A stretch of DNA of 64,000 nucleotides from CAZSHG01 sp964606695 [NCBI: uncultured bacterium] (GTDB lineage Bacteria; UBP14; UBA6098). This document shows, piece by piece, positions 61,950 to 64,000 of the stretch. Numbering within the stretch: position 1 is the first letter of the stretch; every line of letters begins with the position of its first letter. Location: positions 22,870 through 86,869 of the forward strand of contig CAZSHG010000014.1 of the NCBI GenBank assembly GCA_964606695.1, given 5' to 3'. The notes beneath the pieces were generated by a model. It worked only from the letters and a program-made list of their open reading frames with translations, was not told where the DNA came from and did no database searches. Both the position numbers and the translations under genes were made by a program.

Positions 61950-63161
61950 ATGATTATCAATATCGAAATTATTCCAGAAGAATGCACCGGTTGCGGCAAA
62001 TGCCTGCCATCCTGCCCTTACGGCGCTATCAACCTCGAAGATGAAATCGCAGTCATCAATTACGACACATGCACCCTCTGCGGAGCCTGCGTCGATGATT
62101 GCCCCTTCGACGCCATCGTCCTTCGACATGAAGAAAAGCCAAAAGCCTTCGGCACGCCGGACAAAGAGAGTTACGAGGACGTCTGGGTTTACGGCGAAAT
62201 CACCCCGGATGGCGAACTGGCACCGGTCGTTTACGAGCTACTAAATGAAGGCAGAAGGCTTGCGGACATCCGCGATTCGCGTCTTTGCGCGATAATCGTC
62301 GGGGACGGCGTCGGCGAACTGGCCCAGGATGCCATTTACCGAGGCGCGGATGTCGCCTATATTATCGATAGCCCCGCCTATGCGGATTTCATCGAGGAAA
62401 AAATCGCGATCGCACTGGAACACGTCGCACGAAAATTTAAACCGGAGATAATCCTCACCGGCGCGACCGTCATCGGCAGGAGCCTGGCGCCACGCCTGGC
62501 AATCAAACTGGAAACCGGCCTAACCGCAGACTGCACCGAGCTTGACATCGACTCCGAGTCGGGCAACCTTCTCCAGACGCGCCCCGCTTTCGGCGGCAAC
62601 ATCATGGCGACCATCCTGTGCCCCGAACATCGGCCGCAGATGGCGACGGTGCGCCATAAAGTCTTCAAAGAAGCTCAGCCCGACGATTCCCACACCGGCG
62701 AGATAATCGAGATCGACCCGAAGGACATCGCGCTGAAAGAATTCGCCAAGGTCATCACCGAACGAATCGACGAGAGCGACGACGAGGAACTTAACATCAT
62801 TGACGCCGATATCATAGTCAGCGGCGGGCGCGGCGTTGGCGGCCCGGAAGGGTTCGAGCCGATACGCGAACTGGCCCATTTGCTGGGTGGCGCGGTCGGT
62901 GCCAGCAGAGCCGCGGTGGACGCTGGATGGATCCCCTACCGCAGTCAGGTCGGCCAGACGGGCAAAACCGTCGCGCCGAAACTATACATCGCATGCGGTA
63001 TCAGCGGCGCGGTGCAACACAAAGTCGGCATGCAGACGGCCGATTTCATCGTCGCAATCAACAAAGACAAATCCGCCCCCATATTCGAAATCGCCGACAT
63101 CGGCATCGTCGCCGACTTGTTCGAGATCCTCCCCCTCCTAACCCGCAAATTAAAGGGATAA
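61950..63161 (+). CDS. etfA: Electron-transfer flavoprotein alpha subunit with N-terminal ferredoxin
   Basis: 403 residues from ATG 61950, 18 bases after the PorV/PorQ gene. Residues 1-60 form a two-[4Fe-4S] ferredoxin (CTGCGKCLPSCP and CTLCGACVDDCP). The rest is EtfA: ILTGATVIGRSLAPRLA, then the FAD site GASRAAVDAGWIPYRSQVGQ and LYIACGISGAVQHKVGM. Ferredoxin-fused EtfA is typical of anaerobes and of some bifurcating systems. etfB and an acyl-CoA dehydrogenase are not adjacent. Confidence 0.93.
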   Translation: MIINIEIIPEECTGCGKCLPSCPYGAINLEDEIAVINYDTCTLCGACVDDCPFDAIVLRHEEKPKAFGTPDKESYEDVWVYGEITPDGELAPVVYELLNEGRRLADIRDSRLCAIIVGDGVGELAQDAIYRGADVAYIIDSPAYADFIEEKIAIALEHVARKFKPEIILTGATVIGRSLAPRLAIKLETGLTADCTELDIDSESGNLLQTRPAFGGNIMATILCPEHRPQMATVRHKVFKEAQPDDSHTGEIIEIDPKDIALKEFAKVITERIDESDDEELNIIDADIIVSGGRGVGGPEGFEPIRELAHLLGGAVGASRAAVDAGWIPYRSQVGQTGKTVAPKLYIACGISGAVQHKVGMQTADFIVAINKDKSAPIFEIADIGIVADLFEILPLLTRKLKG

Positions 63162-63188
63162 AAAGGGCGGCCACCACGCCCTCTTTTT
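63162..63188 (+). terminator. Terminator after etfA
   Basis: AAAGGGCG pairs with CGCCCTCTTT around a seven-base loop, followed by a T run. Confidence 0.8.
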
Positions 63189-63219
63189 CTTCTACCAGAC
63201 TCTTCGGCTCCATTCATTG

Positions 63220-63316
63220 CCGTCGGTTTCAACCGACGGATGAAGGCGACCATCGCCGTTGATTCGCGCACGGGCGGGTCTAAGACCACGCCCCCACGCA
63301 ACATTGCCCGCGCGGG
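63220..63316. repeat. Cluster of intergenic palindromes
   Basis: Three palindromes follow one another: 63220-63239 (CCGTCGGTT/AACCGACGG), 63272-63293 (GGGCGGGTCT/AGACCACGCCC, one mismatch) and 63307-63316 (CCCGCGCGGG). They resemble the interspersed repeats at 1749-1867. Confidence 0.65.
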
Positions 63317-63360
63317 ATAACATGAAATAAATCTATGTCCAAGAACGAATCGACGCTGGG

Positions 63361-64000
63361 CTATTTCAGATATACAACCCGCTTCGTGATGCTCTGCTCG
63401 CCCACCGACGCGCGGACGAGGTAAACGCCGGAACCGATATTACCGCTGGGTTGCCAAACAATTTCGTAGGGGCGATCCTTGTGATCGCCCGCACCTTGGG
63501 CGAATACGAGATTCGCCCCTACGGGGATTCTATCTACGATTCTGCCATTCACATCGAATATCTCGATTGCTACGTTATCTGGATTCCCGTTTTCACGGGA
63601 ATGACAATTAATAGCGATGGTTACCGCGGAATTGAAGGGGTTGGGGGTGATGTTCATGGTGAAATGCTCCGGCAGGGCATTCTCGTTTATGCCCGTCTCC
63701 GGCGAAAGCTTCACTACCCAAGAATCACCATAGGGATAGCCCGTAGGTCCATGATGTCCGCTGACATCGCCATCATTGGAATAGGAAGAGCCCGCGACGA
63801 TGAAACCGCCATCGGCAGTCTGTTGAACAGAACGCGCCACATCATCATCACTTCCGCCGAGGCATTTCTGCCAGACTATATTTCCCGCAGAATTCAACTT
63901 CACTACCCAATAATCACCATAGGGATAGCCCGTAGGTCCATGATGTCCGCTGACATCGCCATCATTGGAATAGGAAGAGCCCGCGACGATGAAACCGCCA
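63361..64000 (-). CDS. Secreted repeat protein with T9SS sorting domain, 5' end outside the window
   Basis: The frame is open from the right edge to the stop at 63361 (213 codons visible). It has tandem 63-residue repeats (GGFIVAGSSYSNDGDVSGHH ... WVVKLNSAGNIVWQKCLGGS) followed by a T9SS-type C-terminal domain (NITPNPFNSAVTIAIN ... GVYLVRA ... KRVVYLK). The sorting domain contains translated palindromic repeats at 63466-63523 and 63581-63606. Probably a surface-exposed protein; the N-terminus is not visible. Confidence 0.85.
   Translation of the reverse strand, partial: GGFIVAGSSYSNDGDVSGHHGPTGYPYGDYWVVKLNSAGNIVWQKCLGGSDDDVARSVQQTADGGFIVAGSSYSNDGDVSGHHGPTGYPYGDSWVVKLSPETGINENALPEHFTMNITPNPFNSAVTIAINCHSRENGNPDNVAIEIFDVNGRIVDRIPVGANLVFAQGAGDHKDRPYEIVWQPSGNIGSGVYLVRASVGEQSITKRVVYLK
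63466..63523. repeat. Two adjacent palindromic repeats within coding sequence
   Basis: One palindrome (63466-63490) and a second, inverted one (63498-63523) lie head to head. The second is an exact 26-base inverted match to 1842-1867. Both are translated in frame (GANLVFAQGAGDHKDRPYE). Confidence 0.85.
63581..63606. repeat. Palindromic repeat within coding sequence
   Basis: GGATTCCCGT/ACGGGAATGACA hairpin, translated as CHSRENGNPDN. It belongs to the ATTCCCG-type interspersed repeat seen in many bacterial genomes. Confidence 0.75.
63712..64000. repeat. 189-base tandem repeat (coding)
   Basis: The 100 bases at 63901-64000 match 63712-63811 with one mismatch; the period is 189 bases, or 63 codons. 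The repeat continues beyond the window. Confidence 0.85.

Noticed and set aside
63712-64000. CRISPR-like array at the right edge
   Set aside because: The 189-base period is in frame and codes for a protein repeat.
1-64000. tRNA, rRNA, transposase, integrase or prophage genes
   Set aside because: Looked for conserved tRNA arms and for integrase or transposase motifs on both strands and found none that I can support.

Overview
The window (about 48 % GC by eye) looks like chromosome of an uncultivated Gram-negative bacterium of the Fibrobacteres-Chlorobi-Bacteroidetes (FCB) superphylum or a neighbouring candidate phylum. The reasons are: a very large SprA-like type IX secretion (T9SS) translocon protein; two PorV/PorQ-type outer-membrane proteins; several secreted proteins ending in a T9SS-type C-terminal sorting domain; a TonB-dependent receptor with an N-terminal carboxypeptidase-regulatory-like domain; lpxD and an OmpH/Skp chaperone (lipid A and outer membrane); and ispG (MEP isoprenoid pathway). 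Shine-Dalgarno sequences and TTGACA/TATAAT-type promoters are common, unlike typical Bacteroidetes. The species cannot be named from the sequence alone. I saw no rRNA, tRNA, CRISPR array, transposase or prophage.

Layout. 1-10 kb: secreted and surface proteins (a truncated 'GIGT-repeat' protein, a C39-like peptidase and a zinc protease with T9SS tails, a DUF1573 lipoprotein, a cupin/membrane-protein run, and a three-gene cassette with two paralogous small secreted proteins), then lexA with its own SOS box. 10.4-14 kb: paired palindromic repeats, a DUF3857/transglutaminase-like protein, a ligand-domain-only Lrp-type protein and a slipin. 14-23 kb: sprA followed by a tightly coupled GAF-HD-GYP / HhH DNA glycosylase / membrane-anchored exonuclease VII-like run. 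23-27.7 kb (minus strand): ompH-lpxD, an outer-membrane barrel, an MBL-fold lipoprotein and a lipoprotein that seems to start at ATT. 27.9-31.2 kb: glmM and glmS (UDP-GlcNAc supply). 31.6-33.2 kb: a solitary divergent GspE/PilB-like ATPase. 33-42 kb: a four-gene surface locus (TonB receptor with EF-hand-like loops, large secreted protein, PorV, lipoprotein) behind a consensus promoter. 42-46 kb: lipM, a small membrane protein and a hybrid sensor kinase whose expected phospho-accepting histidine is a leucine. 46-50.5 kb: ispG and a cysE-cysK-yraN operon. 50.7-56.4 kb: purD-purE-radical SAM-apgM-DUF1460, then a ybbR-domain gene. 56.4-60 kb: a COG0701 permease with an inserted YHS domain, a NadR-like kinase and an ABC-exporter-like permease. 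60-63 kb: SPOR protein, second PorV/PorQ protein and a ferredoxin-fused EtfA. The right edge holds the 3' part of a 63-residue-repeat T9SS cargo gene.

Themes. Envelope building (glmM/glmS, lpxD, ompH, SPOR, ybbR, DUF1460) and T9SS-type protein export dominate, with housekeeping genes between them. Small palindromic interspersed repeats occur between genes and also inside T9SS cargo genes, where they are translated in frame; one 26-bp repeat core at 1842-1867 recurs exactly, inverted, inside the last coding region. No single locus is clearly a new defence or metabolic system. The best candidates for something undescribed are the HD-GYP/glycosylase/ExoVII-like cassette, the secreted three-gene cassette at 7.6-9.6 kb, the histidine-less hybrid kinase and the EF-hand-studded TonB receptor locus.
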